In this document: positions 46,174 through 56,600 of the stretch, in pieces
Layout of the letters: every line of letters starts with the position of its first letter
Numbering within the stretch: position 1 is the stretch's first letter
Assembly: GCF_000426865.1 (NCBI RefSeq)
Contig: NZ_AUGE01000002.1
Span: forward strand, 1 to 64,000
Source: Citrifermentans bremense R1
Lineage (GTDB): Bacteria; Desulfobacterota; Desulfuromonadia; Geobacterales; Geobacteraceae
Reading direction: 5' to 3'
Length of the DNA stretch: 64,000 nt
Program-made: the position numbers and the translations under genes
The notes under the pieces: generated by a model
What the model was told of the DNA's origin: nothing
The model's input: only the letters and a program-made list of their open reading frames with translations
Databases searched by the model: none

Positions 46174-49100
46174 AAACTGACGATCTGAAGCCGGCCGCCT
46201 CCAGTAACGGAACTCAGCTTGCCATCATCGGCATCGGTTGCCTTTTTCCCAAGGCCGAGGACCGTGACGCCTACTGGGCCAACATCGCCGATGGGATCGA
46301 CGCCATCACCGAGGTCCCCGAGACCCACTGGCCGGTGGACGCCTACTACGATGAGAACCAGAAGAGCCCGGACCGCACCTACGGCCGGCGTGGCGGTTTC
46401 CTCTCCCCCGTCGACTTCAATCCGATGGAGTTCAACATCCCCCCTAACGTCCTGGAGGCGATCGACACCTCGCAGCTTTTGGGGCTCGTCGCTGCCGGCC
46501 AGGCGCTGAAGGACGCGGGGTACGGCCCCGACCGCAGCTTCGACAAAAGCCGCGCTTCGGTCATCATCGGCGTAACCGGCACGCTGGAGCTGGTGATACC
46601 CCTCGGTGCACGGCTCGGCCACCCGATCTGGCGCTCGGCCTTGAAGGACGCAGGCGTAGACGAGGCGACCGCCAACGACGTCGTGGAGCGGATCTCCGAC
46701 TCCTACGTCCCCTGGCAGGAAAACTCGTTCCCGGGTCTTTTGGGCAACGTGGTTGCCGGCCGCATCAGCAAGCAGTACGACCTGGGCGGGACCAACTGCG
46801 TCGTCGACGCGGCCTGCGCCAGCTCCTTCAGCGCGTTGCACCTCGCCTCCATGGAACTTGCCTCCGGCAAGTCCGACATCGTGGTGACCGGCGGCATCGA
46901 CACCTTCAACGACATCTTCATGTACATGTGCTTCAGCAAGACCCCCGCCCTCTCCCCTAGCGGCAACGCGAAGCCCTTCGACGTTTCCGCCGACGGGACC
47001 ATTCTCGGCGAGGGGCTCGGGCTCGTGGTCATTAAGCGGTTGGCGGATGCGGAGCGCGACGGCGACAGGATCTATGCTGTGGTGCGCGGCGTCGGTTCCT
47101 CGAGCGACGGCAAGGGTGACGCGATCTACGCCCCGAGCGCGACCGGACAAAAGAACGCGCTCCTGAACGCCTACAAGAACGCGGACGTCACCCCGCAGAG
47201 CATCGGCCTGATCGAGGCCCACGGCACCGGCACCAAGGTAGGGGACGCTGTCGAAGTGAGTGCGCTTCGCGATGTATACGGCGAGTCGGAGCTTCCCTGG
47301 TGCTGCCTCGGCTCGGTCAAGTCCCAGATCGGCCACACCAAGGCCGCCGCTGGTTCCGCCGGCCTTATCAAGGCGGCGCTCGCGCTGCACCACAAGGTGA
47401 TCCCCCCGACCATCAAGGTGCAGACCCCACAAAAAGAGGTGGTCGGTGAGAAATCCCCCTTCTATCTCGCCAAGGAAAAACGCCCCTGGTTCCCGCGTGC
47501 CGACGTGCCGCGCCGCGCCGCCGTCAGCGCCTTCGGTTTCGGCGGCTCCAACTTCCACGTGGTCCTCGAGGAGTACCAGGCCGACAAGAAGGCGGCCGAC
47601 TGGGACGGCAACACCCAGATCCTCGCCTTTTCCGGCGCCGACGCCGCAGCCATAGCTGCCGGGCTCGACCGGGTGCCGGCGGCTGCAGCCTGGAGCGCCG
47701 TCAGGGAGCTGGCATTCCAGACCCGCGCGAGCTTCGACGCCATGGGAACCCTGCGCCTTGCCCTGGTGATCGAGCGCGGAAAAACCAACGTCGCCTCGCT
47801 GGTGAAGAACGCCAAGTCCATGCTGGAGAAGAACTCGAAATCCCCCTGGCAGACCCCCGACGGTGCCTTCTTCGGCTGCGGCGCAGCCGGCAAGCTCGGC
47901 ATGCTCTTCCCGGGGCAGGGCTCCCAGTACACCGGGATGCTGAACGATCTCGCCTGCCGCTTCCCGCAGCTACTGGACGCGGTCACCGCTGCTAACGACG
48001 GTTTCACTTCCGCCGGTGGCAGGAGGCTTTCCGACCTCATCTACCCCCCCTCCGCTTTCGACGATACGACCCGTAACAGCCAGGAAGAGGCCCTGCGGGC
48101 GACCCAGGCGGCGCAACCTGCCATCGGTGCCGTGAGCCTCGGCGCGCTGCGCCTTTTGCAGTCCTTCGGCCTTGAGCCTGAAGGTGTCGCCGGCCACAGC
48201 TACGGCGAGCTGACCGCCCTTTGCGCCGCAGGCCGGCTGGACGAGAGCGCACTGCACGCCCTGTCGCGCCTGCGCGGCGAGCTGATGGGCGCCGGCAAAG
48301 GGGACAAGGGGAGCATGCTGGCCGTCTCCGCTCCGCTGGCGAAGATTGCCGAGGTGGTAGCTGCAGAGAAACTGGACCTGGTGATCGCCAACAAGAACGC
48401 CCCCTCACAGGCGGTCCTCTCCGGCGCCAGCGCCGAGATAAAGCGCGCCGTCGAGATCTTCAAGGGGCGCGGACTCACCTGCAAGGAGCTTCCGGTCGCA
48501 GCCGCTTTCCATAGCGCGCTTGTGTCCGACGCCGCCACGCCGTTTTTGGCCGCGCTCGCCAAGATCGAGATGCCTAAGGCGAAGGTCCCGGTATACGCCA
48601 ACACCACGGCCGCGGTTTATCCTGCGGACCCCGCAGCCGCCAAGGCGCAGCTCGCTTCCCAGCTCGCCATGCCGGTCGAGTTCGTGGCGGAGATCGAGGC
48701 GATGTACGCGGCGGGCATCACCAGCTTCGTCGAAGTCGGCCCCGGCAACAGGCTGACCGGGCTCGTGCAGGCCATCTTCGCCGACCGGCCGCACGCAGCC
48801 GTCGCCCTCGACTCGTCTTCGGGCAAGCGCGCAGGCATTGCCGACCTGGGCCGCACGCTGGCGCAACTGGCAGTGCTCGGCTTCGGCGTGAAGCTCGCCG
48901 CCTGGGACGAGGGATACCAGCCGGCTCCCGCAGGTAAGAAGCCGCTCTTGAGCATTCCCATCTGCGGCGCCAACTACAGCAAGCCGAAGCCGAAGAAGCC
49001 GCCGGTCCTGCCGAAACCGGCAGCGGTGGCTGCACCAGCTGCTCCGCAGGCGGCACCAGTAGCCATGAGCGCGCCGGCTGCACAGCAACCCGCCTACCAG

Positions 49101-52100
49101 GCTGCACCGGCTGCGCCCCAGCAAGCTTCCTTCCAGGCAGCACCGGCCGCCACCACAGCACCCCAGGCGGCGCTTGGTGAATCTTTGCGCCTGGCGCGCG
49201 AAGGGATGGCGGTCCTCCAGCGGATGCAGGAGGATACCGCGCAGTTGCACCGCCGCTTCCTCGAAGGGCAGGAGACCGCAACCAGAACCTTCCAGACCCT
49301 GCTCCAGCAGCAGCAACAGTTGATCCTGGGCACCAACCTTTCCCCCGCCGCAGTGGCTCCGGCGACCGTACCGGTCCAGGCGCAGGCCCCCTCGTACGTC
49401 GCCCCGGCTCCGATGGCTGCACCCGCCGCCCCGGCTGTCTCCGCACCAGTGGCTAAGGCCGCGCCCGTCGCCGCCGCACCGGCAGTCGCCCCTGCGCCTG
49501 CGCCGACAGCAGCCGCTGCTCCCGCTTCCGCTACCGCCGACTCGGCGCGCATCACGCAGGTGCTCCTCGCGGTAATCGCCGAGAAGACCGGGTACCCTGT
49601 CGAAATGCTGGAACTCGACATGGGGATGGATTCGGATCTCGGCATCGACTCGATCAAGCGCGTAGAGATCCTCTCCACGCTGCAGGAGCGCCTCCCGGGG
49701 ACTCCGGTCATCGGCCCCGAACACCTGGGGACACTGCGCACCCTCGGCGACATCGCCGGCCATCTCTGCGCCGGTTCAGCTTCGGCCGCACCCGCTGGCG
49801 AAGGGGGACAGGCACCTGGCGGAGCCAGTCCCCTTGTCGCATCGGCAGCAACCGCTGCGCCCGCCGCTTCTTTCGGGGTCGCAGCCGAGCAGATCACCAG
49901 CACGCTTCTCTCCGTAGTAGCCGAAAAGACCGGCTACCCGGTGGAGATGCTGGAACTCGACATGGGAATGGACAGCGACCTCGGCATCGACTCCATCAAA
50001 CGGGTCGAGATCCTCTCCACGCTGCAGGAGCGTCTCCCCGGCACCCCGGCCATTGGCCCGGAGCACCTGGGGACCCTGCGCACCCTGGGGGACATCGCAA
50101 GCTTCCTCGCTGCCGGATCGGCTTCGGCCGCACTCGCCGGCGAAGGGGGACAGGCACCTGGCGGAGCCAGTCCCCTTGCCGCACCGGCTCAGCTCGCAGC
50201 ACCCCAGACCGCAGCAATCGCCGCCGGCGAGGTCACCAGCACCCTTATGGCCGTAGTCGCCGAAAAGACCGGCTATCCGGTGGAGATGTTGGAACTCGAC
50301 ATGGGAATGGACAGCGATCTCGGCATCGACTCCATCAAGCGGGTCGAGATCCTCTCCACGCTGCAGGAACGCCTCCCCGGCACCCCGGCCATAGGCCCCG
50401 AGCACCTGGGGACTCTGCGCACCCTGGGGGACATCGCAAGCTTCCTCGCTGCCGGTTCAGCCTCGGCCGCACTCGCCGGCGAAGGGGGACAGGCACCTGA
50501 CGGAGCCAGTCCCCTTGCCGCAGCAGTCCCGGCTGAAGAGATCACCGCCACCCTGCTCTCCGTCGTCGCCGAAAAAACCGGCTACCCGGTGGAGATGCTG
50601 GAGCCTGGAATGGGGATGGACAGCGACCTCGGCATCGATTCGATCAAGCGCGTCGAGATCCTCTCTACGCTGCAGGAACGCCTGCCCGAGACTCCGTCCA
50701 TTGGCCCCGAGCATCTGGGAACCCTGCGCACCTTGGGCGACATAGCAAGCTTCCTCTCTGCCGGTTCGGCTTCGGCGGCGCACGCCAGCGAAGGGGGACA
50801 GGCAACTGACGGAGCCAGTCCCCTTGCCGCCGCATCCAGCGACCCCGCTCGTATCATGCAGACCCTGCTTGAGGTAGTCGCCGACAAGACCGGCTACCCC
50901 GTGGAGATGCTGGAGCCGGGAATGGGTATGGACAGCGACCTCGGCATCGACTCCATCAAGCGCGTCGAGATCCTCTCCACGCTGCAGGAGCGCCTGCCCG
51001 AGACTCCGTCCATTGGCCCCGAGCATCTGGGAACCCTGCGCACCTTGGGCGACATAGCAAGCTTCCTCTCTGCCGGTTCGGCTTCGGCCGCGCCCGCCAG
51101 CGAAGGGGGACAGGCACCTGGCGGAGCCAGTCCCCTTGCCGCTCCGGCATCCGCATCGGCTCAGCCCGTCGCAGCCCCTGCCGACGAGGCAAGCCAGGCG
51201 GTCGCCGCGGAACCGGTACCTGCACCGGCCCAGGCGATCCAGAGAAGCTCCGTCACCCCTGTAGAGCTTGCCGCTGACGACGAGGGCGAGGCCATCGTCC
51301 TTGCCAACGACGGCGAGATCTGGGTCACCGACGACGGTTCGGCGTTTGCCTCCGAGCTTTGCAGCATTCTCCTGGAGCACGGCTGCACGGTGCGCAAGGT
51401 CAACGCGGCCCAGGCCCAGCAGACAGCGCCAGCCGGGAAACTCTCCGGCCTGGTGATCTGCGCGCCCACCGCAGGCACCGACGACCTATTCCTGGAAAAC
51501 GCCTTCCAGCTGGTCAAGAACGCCGCCGGCGCCCTGAACGAGTCGGCTAACGCCGAAGGGGCCGTCTGCGTCACCGTCTCCCGACTGGACGGGGCCTTTG
51601 GTTTCGGCTCCGGCAAGAGCATCAAGGATGCGCTCTCCGGCGGACTGGCGGGGCTCGCCAAGACGGCGGCGCTGGAATGGCCGGAAGTCTCCTGCAAGGC
51701 GATCGACCTGGGCGAGTTCCCGCATGCGGCTACCGCCGCCAGCGCCGTCGCCATCGAGATGCTGCGCCGCGGCCCGGTCGAGGTAGGTCTCTCCAGCAAA
51801 GGGCGCTTCGCGCTGCAAACCGTTGTGCTTCCCTCCGCACCGGCTCCGGCAGAACCCGCTATCAAGGCCGGCGACGTGGTGGTAATCACCGGCGGCGGGC
51901 GCGGCGTGACCGCGGTCTCCGCCCTTGCACTCGCCAAGGAGTACAAGCCGTTCCTGGTGCTCCTGGGGCGCAGCTCCGAGCCCGAGGATGAGCCCGCCTG
52001 GCTTGCCGGCGTCTCCGAAGAAGCCGAGATCAAGCGCGCCATCATGCAGAACGCGGTGGGCAAACTCCACCCGCGCGAGATCGAGGAGCGCTACCGGGCC

Positions 52101-53621
52101 GTCATGGCCGGGCGCGAACTTAGCGACACCCTGCAGAAGATCTCCGCCACCGGCGCCGAGGCGATCTACCGCTCGGTCGACATCCGCGACCGCAGCGCCA
52201 TGGAACTCCTCCTGGGCGAGATTCGCCGCGCCCATGGCCCGATCCGTGGCGTGGTCCACGGCGCCGGCGTCCTCGCCGACCGCCTTATCGTCGACAAGAC
52301 GCCCGAGCAGTTCGAGCAGGTCTACAGCACCAAGGTCGAAGGGCTGCGCGCGCTCCTGCACGCGACCCGCAACGACGAGCTTAGCTTCATCGCCCTCTTC
52401 TCCTCCTCCACCGGCCGCTTCGGCCGCGTGGGCCAGGTTGATTACGCGGTCGCCAACGAGATCCTCAACAAGGTGGCCCAGGCCGAGGCGCGCCGCCGCG
52501 GCGGCTGCCGCAGCGTCAGCATCAACTGGGGTCCCTGGGACGGCGGCATGGTCACCCCGGCACTCAAGAAGGTCTTCTCAGCCGAGGGGATCGGCGTGAT
52601 CGACCTCACCGAAGGCGGCGACTTCCTCGCCAGAGAAATCTCCGCTGCCGGCGCGCCGGTCGAGATCGTAGCCATCGCCCAGCTCCCCGAGCAGAAGGGA
52701 GCAGCCGCCCCGGCCTCCTCCGCGGCGAAGCCCGAGAACCTCTCCGAGGCGTTCACGCTGACCCTGACCGTCCCGGAATTCCCGTTCCTGCGCTCGCACG
52801 TTTTGGACGGGAAAGCGGTGGTCCCCATGGCGGTCATCGTGGAATGGCTCGCCCACGGCGCGCTCCACGGCAACCCCGGTTTCCGTTTCCACGGCTTCAA
52901 TGATCTAAGGATCTGCAAAGGGGTGGTCTTCGAGGACAACACCTCGTTCCCCTTGAGCGTGCTGGCCGGGCGCGCCGTGAAGAAGGAATCGTTCTGGCTG
53001 GTGCCGGTTGAGCTCTCCAGCCCCGGCGTCAACGGCAGGACCGTCCTCCATGCCCGCGCCGAGATCGTGCTCGCCACCAAGCACGTGGAAGGTATCCGCT
53101 CCATCACCGAAATACCGGCCACCGCCTACGCGCCGCACGACGGGGTCATCTACAACAACGAGCGCCTCTTCCACGGCCCCGATCTGCACGGCATCGAGCA
53201 CGTCGACGGTTGCTCCGCCAAGGGAATAGCCGCCTCGGTCAAGGGCGCGCCCGCGCCGGGCAAATGGATCCGCCGCCCCTTGAGGAGCGCCTGGCTCACC
53301 GACCCGCTGGTTATGGACAGCGCCTTCCAGATGATGATCCTCTGGAGCTTCGAGCGCTTTGGCGCCGGATCGCTCCCCTGCTTCGCCGGGCGCTACCGCC
53401 AGTTCCAGGAATCCTTCCCCAAGGAAGGTGCCCAGGTAGTGATCCGCGTCACCTCCGAGAACCCGCGCGGCGCCAGCGCCGACATGGAATTCCTGGACCG
53501 CAACACCGGCAAGCTCATAGCGCGCCTGGAGGGATACGAGTGCGTCATCGACCCGTCCCTCAAGCAGGCCTTCCAGCGTAACAAGCTGCGGACCGTTTCC
53601 GTTGCACTGGGGGCGGCATAG
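46167..53621 (+). CDS. pfaA: PfaA-type PUFA synthase: KS-AT-5xACP-KR-DH
   Basis: A 2484-residue iterative synthase. KS: Cys217 in DAACASS, EAHGTGT, KSQIGHT. Malonyl-type AT: LFPGQGSQ and Ser678 in GHSYGE. Five tandem ACPs with phosphopantetheine-accepting Ser1162, 1276, 1389, 1492 and 1596 in LGIDSIKRV. KR: TGGGRGV near 1905 and Tyr near 2092 in VDYAVAN. Terminal polyketide-type DH hotdog with His in HVLDGKAVVP near 2210. Each ACP is followed by an Ala-rich linker carrying EGGQAPGGASPL or a variant, encoded by a palindromic repeat. The start is TTG at 46167 with AGGAG upstream, overlapping the pfaD stop. The next gene follows after 2 bp. The PfaE needed to charge the ACPs is not in the window. 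Confidence 0.95.
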   Translation: MLKTDDLKPAASSNGTQLAIIGIGCLFPKAEDRDAYWANIADGIDAITEVPETHWPVDAYYDENQKSPDRTYGRRGGFLSPVDFNPMEFNIPPNVLEAIDTSQLLGLVAAGQALKDAGYGPDRSFDKSRASVIIGVTGTLELVIPLGARLGHPIWRSALKDAGVDEATANDVVERISDSYVPWQENSFPGLLGNVVAGRISKQYDLGGTNCVVDAACASSFSALHLASMELASGKSDIVVTGGIDTFNDIFMYMCFSKTPALSPSGNAKPFDVSADGTILGEGLGLVVIKRLADAERDGDRIYAVVRGVGSSSDGKGDAIYAPSATGQKNALLNAYKNADVTPQSIGLIEAHGTGTKVGDAVEVSALRDVYGESELPWCCLGSVKSQIGHTKAAAGSAGLIKAALALHHKVIPPTIKVQTPQKEVVGEKSPFYLAKEKRPWFPRADVPRRAAVSAFGFGGSNFHVVLEEYQADKKAADWDGNTQILAFSGADAAAIAAGLDRVPAAAAWSAVRELAFQTRASFDAMGTLRLALVIERGKTNVASLVKNAKSMLEKNSKSPWQTPDGAFFGCGAAGKLGMLFPGQGSQYTGMLNDLACRFPQLLDAVTAANDGFTSAGGRRLSDLIYPPSAFDDTTRNSQEEALRATQAAQPAIGAVSLGALRLLQSFGLEPEGVAGHSYGELTALCAAGRLDESALHALSRLRGELMGAGKGDKGSMLAVSAPLAKIAEVVAAEKLDLVIANKNAPSQAVLSGASAEIKRAVEIFKGRGLTCKELPVAAAFHSALVSDAATPFLAALAKIEMPKAKVPVYANTTAAVYPADPAAAKAQLASQLAMPVEFVAEIEAMYAAGITSFVEVGPGNRLTGLVQAIFADRPHAAVALDSSSGKRAGIADLGRTLAQLAVLGFGVKLAAWDEGYQPAPAGKKPLLSIPICGANYSKPKPKKPPVLPKPAAVAAPAAPQAAPVAMSAPAAQQPAYQAAPAAPQQASFQAAPAATTAPQAALGESLRLAREGMAVLQRMQEDTAQLHRRFLEGQETATRTFQTLLQQQQQLILGTNLSPAAVAPATVPVQAQAPSYVAPAPMAAPAAPAVSAPVAKAAPVAAAPAVAPAPAPTAAAAPASATADSARITQVLLAVIAEKTGYPVEMLELDMGMDSDLGIDSIKRVEILSTLQERLPGTPVIGPEHLGTLRTLGDIAGHLCAGSASAAPAGEGGQAPGGASPLVASAATAAPAASFGVAAEQITSTLLSVVAEKTGYPVEMLELDMGMDSDLGIDSIKRVEILSTLQERLPGTPAIGPEHLGTLRTLGDIASFLAAGSASAALAGEGGQAPGGASPLAAPAQLAAPQTAAIAAGEVTSTLMAVVAEKTGYPVEMLELDMGMDSDLGIDSIKRVEILSTLQERLPGTPAIGPEHLGTLRTLGDIASFLAAGSASAALAGEGGQAPDGASPLAAAVPAEEITATLLSVVAEKTGYPVEMLEPGMGMDSDLGIDSIKRVEILSTLQERLPETPSIGPEHLGTLRTLGDIASFLSAGSASAAHASEGGQATDGASPLAAASSDPARIMQTLLEVVADKTGYPVEMLEPGMGMDSDLGIDSIKRVEILSTLQERLPETPSIGPEHLGTLRTLGDIASFLSAGSASAAPASEGGQAPGGASPLAAPASASAQPVAAPADEASQAVAAEPVPAPAQAIQRSSVTPVELAADDEGEAIVLANDGEIWVTDDGSAFASELCSILLEHGCTVRKVNAAQAQQTAPAGKLSGLVICAPTAGTDDLFLENAFQLVKNAAGALNESANAEGAVCVTVSRLDGAFGFGSGKSIKDALSGGLAGLAKTAALEWPEVSCKAIDLGEFPHAATAASAVAIEMLRRGPVEVGLSSKGRFALQTVVLPSAPAPAEPAIKAGDVVVITGGGRGVTAVSALALAKEYKPFLVLLGRSSEPEDEPAWLAGVSEEAEIKRAIMQNAVGKLHPREIEERYRAVMAGRELSDTLQKISATGAEAIYRSVDIRDRSAMELLLGEIRRAHGPIRGVVHGAGVLADRLIVDKTPEQFEQVYSTKVEGLRALLHATRNDELSFIALFSSSTGRFGRVGQVDYAVANEILNKVAQAEARRRGGCRSVSINWGPWDGGMVTPALKKVFSAEGIGVIDLTEGGDFLAREISAAGAPVEIVAIAQLPEQKGAAAPASSAAKPENLSEAFTLTLTVPEFPFLRSHVLDGKAVVPMAVIVEWLAHGALHGNPGFRFHGFNDLRICKGVVFEDNTSFPLSVLAGRAVKKESFWLVPVELSSPGVNGRTVLHARAEIVLATKHVEGIRSITEIPATAYAPHDGVIYNNERLFHGPDLHGIEHVDGCSAKGIAASVKGAPAPGKWIRRPLRSAWLTDPLVMDSAFQMMILWSFERFGAGSLPCFAGRYRQFQESFPKEGAQVVIRVTSENPRGASADMEFLDRNTGKLIARLEGYECVIDPSLKQAFQRNKLRTVSVALGAA
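49801..49835 (+). repeat. Palindromic repeat inside pfaA, copy 1
   Basis: AAGGGGGACAGGCACCTGGC followed by GGAGCCAGTCCCCTT, read in frame as EGGQAPGGASPL (the first A completes the preceding Gly-Glu). It is the same palindrome as at 7156-7187 with three extra bases in the middle. It is located in the linker after ACP1. Confidence 0.9.
50143..50177 (+). repeat. Palindromic repeat inside pfaA, copy 2
   Basis: Identical over 35 bp to copy 1 and in the same reading frame, after ACP2. Confidence 0.9.
50482..50516 (+). repeat. Palindromic repeat inside pfaA, copy 3
   Basis: One base different from copy 1 (GGC to GAC, giving APDGAS), after ACP3. Confidence 0.9.
50791..50825 (+). repeat. Palindromic repeat inside pfaA, copy 4
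   Basis: Two bases different from copy 1 (CCT to ACT and GGC to GAC, giving ATDGAS), after ACP4. It remains palindromic at the outer arms. Confidence 0.88.
51103..51137 (+). repeat. Palindromic repeat inside pfaA, copy 5
   Basis: Identical to copies 1 and 2, after ACP5, although the flanking ACP units belong to a different subtype. Confidence 0.9.
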
Positions 53622-53623
53622 GC

Positions 53624-56600
53624 ATGAAGCAGCAGTCGCCTTCCGTGGCAATCGTCGGCATCGGCGGGATCTTTCCCGACGCGCCGGAACTGACAACTTT
53701 CTGGAATAACATCCGCAACGCTAAAAGTGCCGCCCGCGAGGTCCCGGCCGGGCGCTGGCAGCTCCCGGCCGATACCGCCTTCCACCCCGAGGCGGGAAAG
53801 CCGGACCACGTCTACTCCAAGCGCGGCTGCTTCATCGACTCCATTCCTCCCCTGGCTAGCCTTTCGGGGCTGAACATCGACGCCGAGCTTGCCTCGGGGC
53901 TCGATCCCCTGTTCCACCTGCTGCTGCACGCCGGCAAAAGGGCCTTCGACTCCGCCGTCACCACGGGGGTCGACCGCTCCCGCATCGGCGTCATCATCGG
54001 GAACCTGGCGCTTCCCAGCGAGAAATCCGCGGAGCTCTCCCGCGCCCTTTTGGGGCGGAACTTCGAGGAGAAACTCCTCGGGCACGCGGGGGACGCACCG
54101 ATCCCGCAGGGGCTGAACCGCTACGTGGCCGGTCTCCCTGCGGGCCTTCTTTCCGCGGCTCTCGGCCTGGGTGGCGGCTGCTGCACCCTCGACGCCGCCT
54201 GCGCTTCCTCCATCTACGCCATCAAGCTTGCCTGCGACGAGCTTCTCTCCGGTCGCGCCGACGCCATGCTCACCGGCGGGCTCTCCCGCCCAGATCCGCT
54301 CTACACCCAGATGGGCTTCTCCCAGCTGCGCGCGCTGTCGCGCCGCGGCATATGCTCCCCGTTCGACGCGAGCGGCGACGGCCTGGTCGTGGGCGAAGGC
54401 GCGGGTATCTTCGTGCTGAAAAGGCTCGCTGACGCCGTGGCGCAGGGAGACAAGATCTACGGCGTAATCAAGGGAATAGGTCTTTCCAACGACGTGGGTG
54501 GGAGCCTCCTGGCCCCCCTTTCCGACGGGCAGTTGCGCGCCATGCGCGCCGCCTACGCCAAGGCTGGATGGGAGCCGCAGGACGTCGACCTCATCGAGTG
54601 CCACGCGACGGGCACCCCCGTAGGGGACGCCACGGAAGTGGCGAGCCTCAGGGAGCTTTGGGGCGAAACGGGCGAGGCCGGTAAAGGGTGCGTCATCGGC
54701 TCGGTGAAGTTGAACATCGGCCACCTTTTGACCGCGGCTGGTTCGGCGGCACTCACCAAGGTGCTCCTGTCCATGGCCGAGGAGACCTTGCCCCCTACCG
54801 CCAACTTCAACGCGGCGCCGGCCAACTTCCAGCTGGAACAAAGCCCCTTCCGGGTGCTGCAGAGCGCCGCTCCCTGGAAAAGGCGCGCCGACAACGTCCC
54901 GCGCCGCGCCGCCGTCTCCGCCTTCGGCTTCGGCGGCATCAACGGGCACCTGCTGGTCGAGGAGTGGCTCCCTGAGAGCGAGGCCGCAGCATCCCCCGCC
55001 CCGGCAAAGGGTTGCCCCATAGCCGTCGTGGGCCTGGACGCCCGATTCGGGGAGTGGCAGGATCTCACCTCCTTCCAGGCACGCGTCTTGGGCGGAGGCG
55101 CTGCCGCGCGCCCGACCCAGCCCAAGGACTGGTGGGGCGCCGAGAAGAGCGCCTGGTTCGCCAAGGGAAAGCTGAAGGAGACCCCCTTCGCCGGCTTCTA
55201 CCTGGACCAGTTCGACCAGAGCCCTGGGCAGTTCCGCATTCCGCCCAAGGAGCTGGAAGAGATGCTCCCCCAGCAGCTCCTCATGCTGCAGTCGGCCGCC
55301 GCGGCCATCGCCGACGCGGGTATGGACAAGAAGGAAAACCTGCGCGCCGGGGTCTTCATCGGCATCGCTCTCGACCTGAACAGCACCAACTTCGCCTTCC
55401 GCTGGTCCATCGCCGAAAAGGCGCGCGAATGGGCCAAGGAGCTGGGCCTCAACCTGAGCGAACAGGAATTCGAGGCGTGGGTCGCACAGTTGCGCGAAGA
55501 GGCCGGCCCGGCACTTAGCGCCAACCGGACCATGGGCGCGTTGGGAAGCGTCGTGGCGAGCCGCGTCGCCCGCGAGTTCCGCTGCGGCGGTCCCAGCTTC
55601 ACCCTGTCCAGCGAGGAAAGCTCGGGCCTGCGCGCCCTGGAGATCGCTGTGCGCCAGCTCCAAAGCGAGGAGGTCGACCGCGCCGTCGTCGGCGCCGTCG
55701 ACCTTGCCGGCGACCTGAGGGCGGCGATCGGCCAGCACCTGGGACGCCCCTACTCCCGCTTCGGGAGCGCTACCCCCTTCGACCAGTCCGCCGACGGCGC
55801 CATCATAGGGGAAGGCGCGGCCAGCGTCATCCTGAAGCGACTTGAAGACGCGGAGCGCGACGGGGACAGGATCTACGCCGTGATCGGCGGCGTGGGTGCC
55901 GCCAGCGGCGACCTGATGCTACCAGGCGCAGCCGCTTACCGGCACGCGCTGGAGCGCGCCTACGGCGAGGCCGGCGTCACGCCGGAAAAGGTCGGCTACC
56001 TTGAGGCACATGGCAGCGGGCACGCCGCCGAGGACCGCATGGAAGCGGCGGCCCTTGCCGAGTTCTTCGACGACCCCGCACACGCCGCAGCCTCACAAAG
56101 GCGCTTGGCCGTCGCCAGCGTCAAGGCGGACATAGGGCACGCAGGCGCAGCCAGCGGCCTAGCCTCCCTGGTCCGCGGCTGCCTCGCGCTTTACCAGGAG
56201 ATCATCCCCGGGGCGCGCTCCGCCGAGCGGCCGCTCGGCAAGGTCTCGGGAAGCGGTTCGCTCTTCTTGCCGGAGGCCTCGCGCTTCTGGCTCAGGAACC
56301 GCTGCGACGGGCCGCGCCACGCCGGTGTCAGCGTCTTCGGCGTGGACGGCAGTTGCAGCCACGTTGTGCTTCAGGGGTACGACAAGGACCAGCTCAAAGC
56401 TGCGGCCGAAAAGGTCGCTCCTTTGGGGGGATGGGACGAATACCTCTTCTGCATCGCAGGTAGCGACCGGGAGCAGCTTGCCGAGCGCCTGCAGCAGTTG
56501 AAGCAGCAGGCCGAAAGAAAACCGGCGCCGTCGCTGTCCGCGCTCTCGCATGACCTGCTCAACAGCCAGAGGAGCCTGGCCGGCGAACCGCTGGCGATAG

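Larger units (their letters stand above)
49540..51140 (+). repeat. Tandem ACP-plus-linker coding repeat, five units
   Basis: Five consecutive units of about 310-340 bp inside pfaA. The acceptor Ser codons are at 49650, 49992, 50331, 50640 and 50952. Units 2 and 3 are near-identical to each other, as are units 4 and 5 (which share EPGMGMD and PETPSIGPE), indicating two rounds of duplication or homogenisation. Confidence 0.95.

Noticed and set aside
53393..55738. 781-codon antisense open frame over the pfaA/pfaBC junction
   Set aside because: It covers the end of one synthase gene and the start of another on the opposite strand. Shadow reading, no domain.
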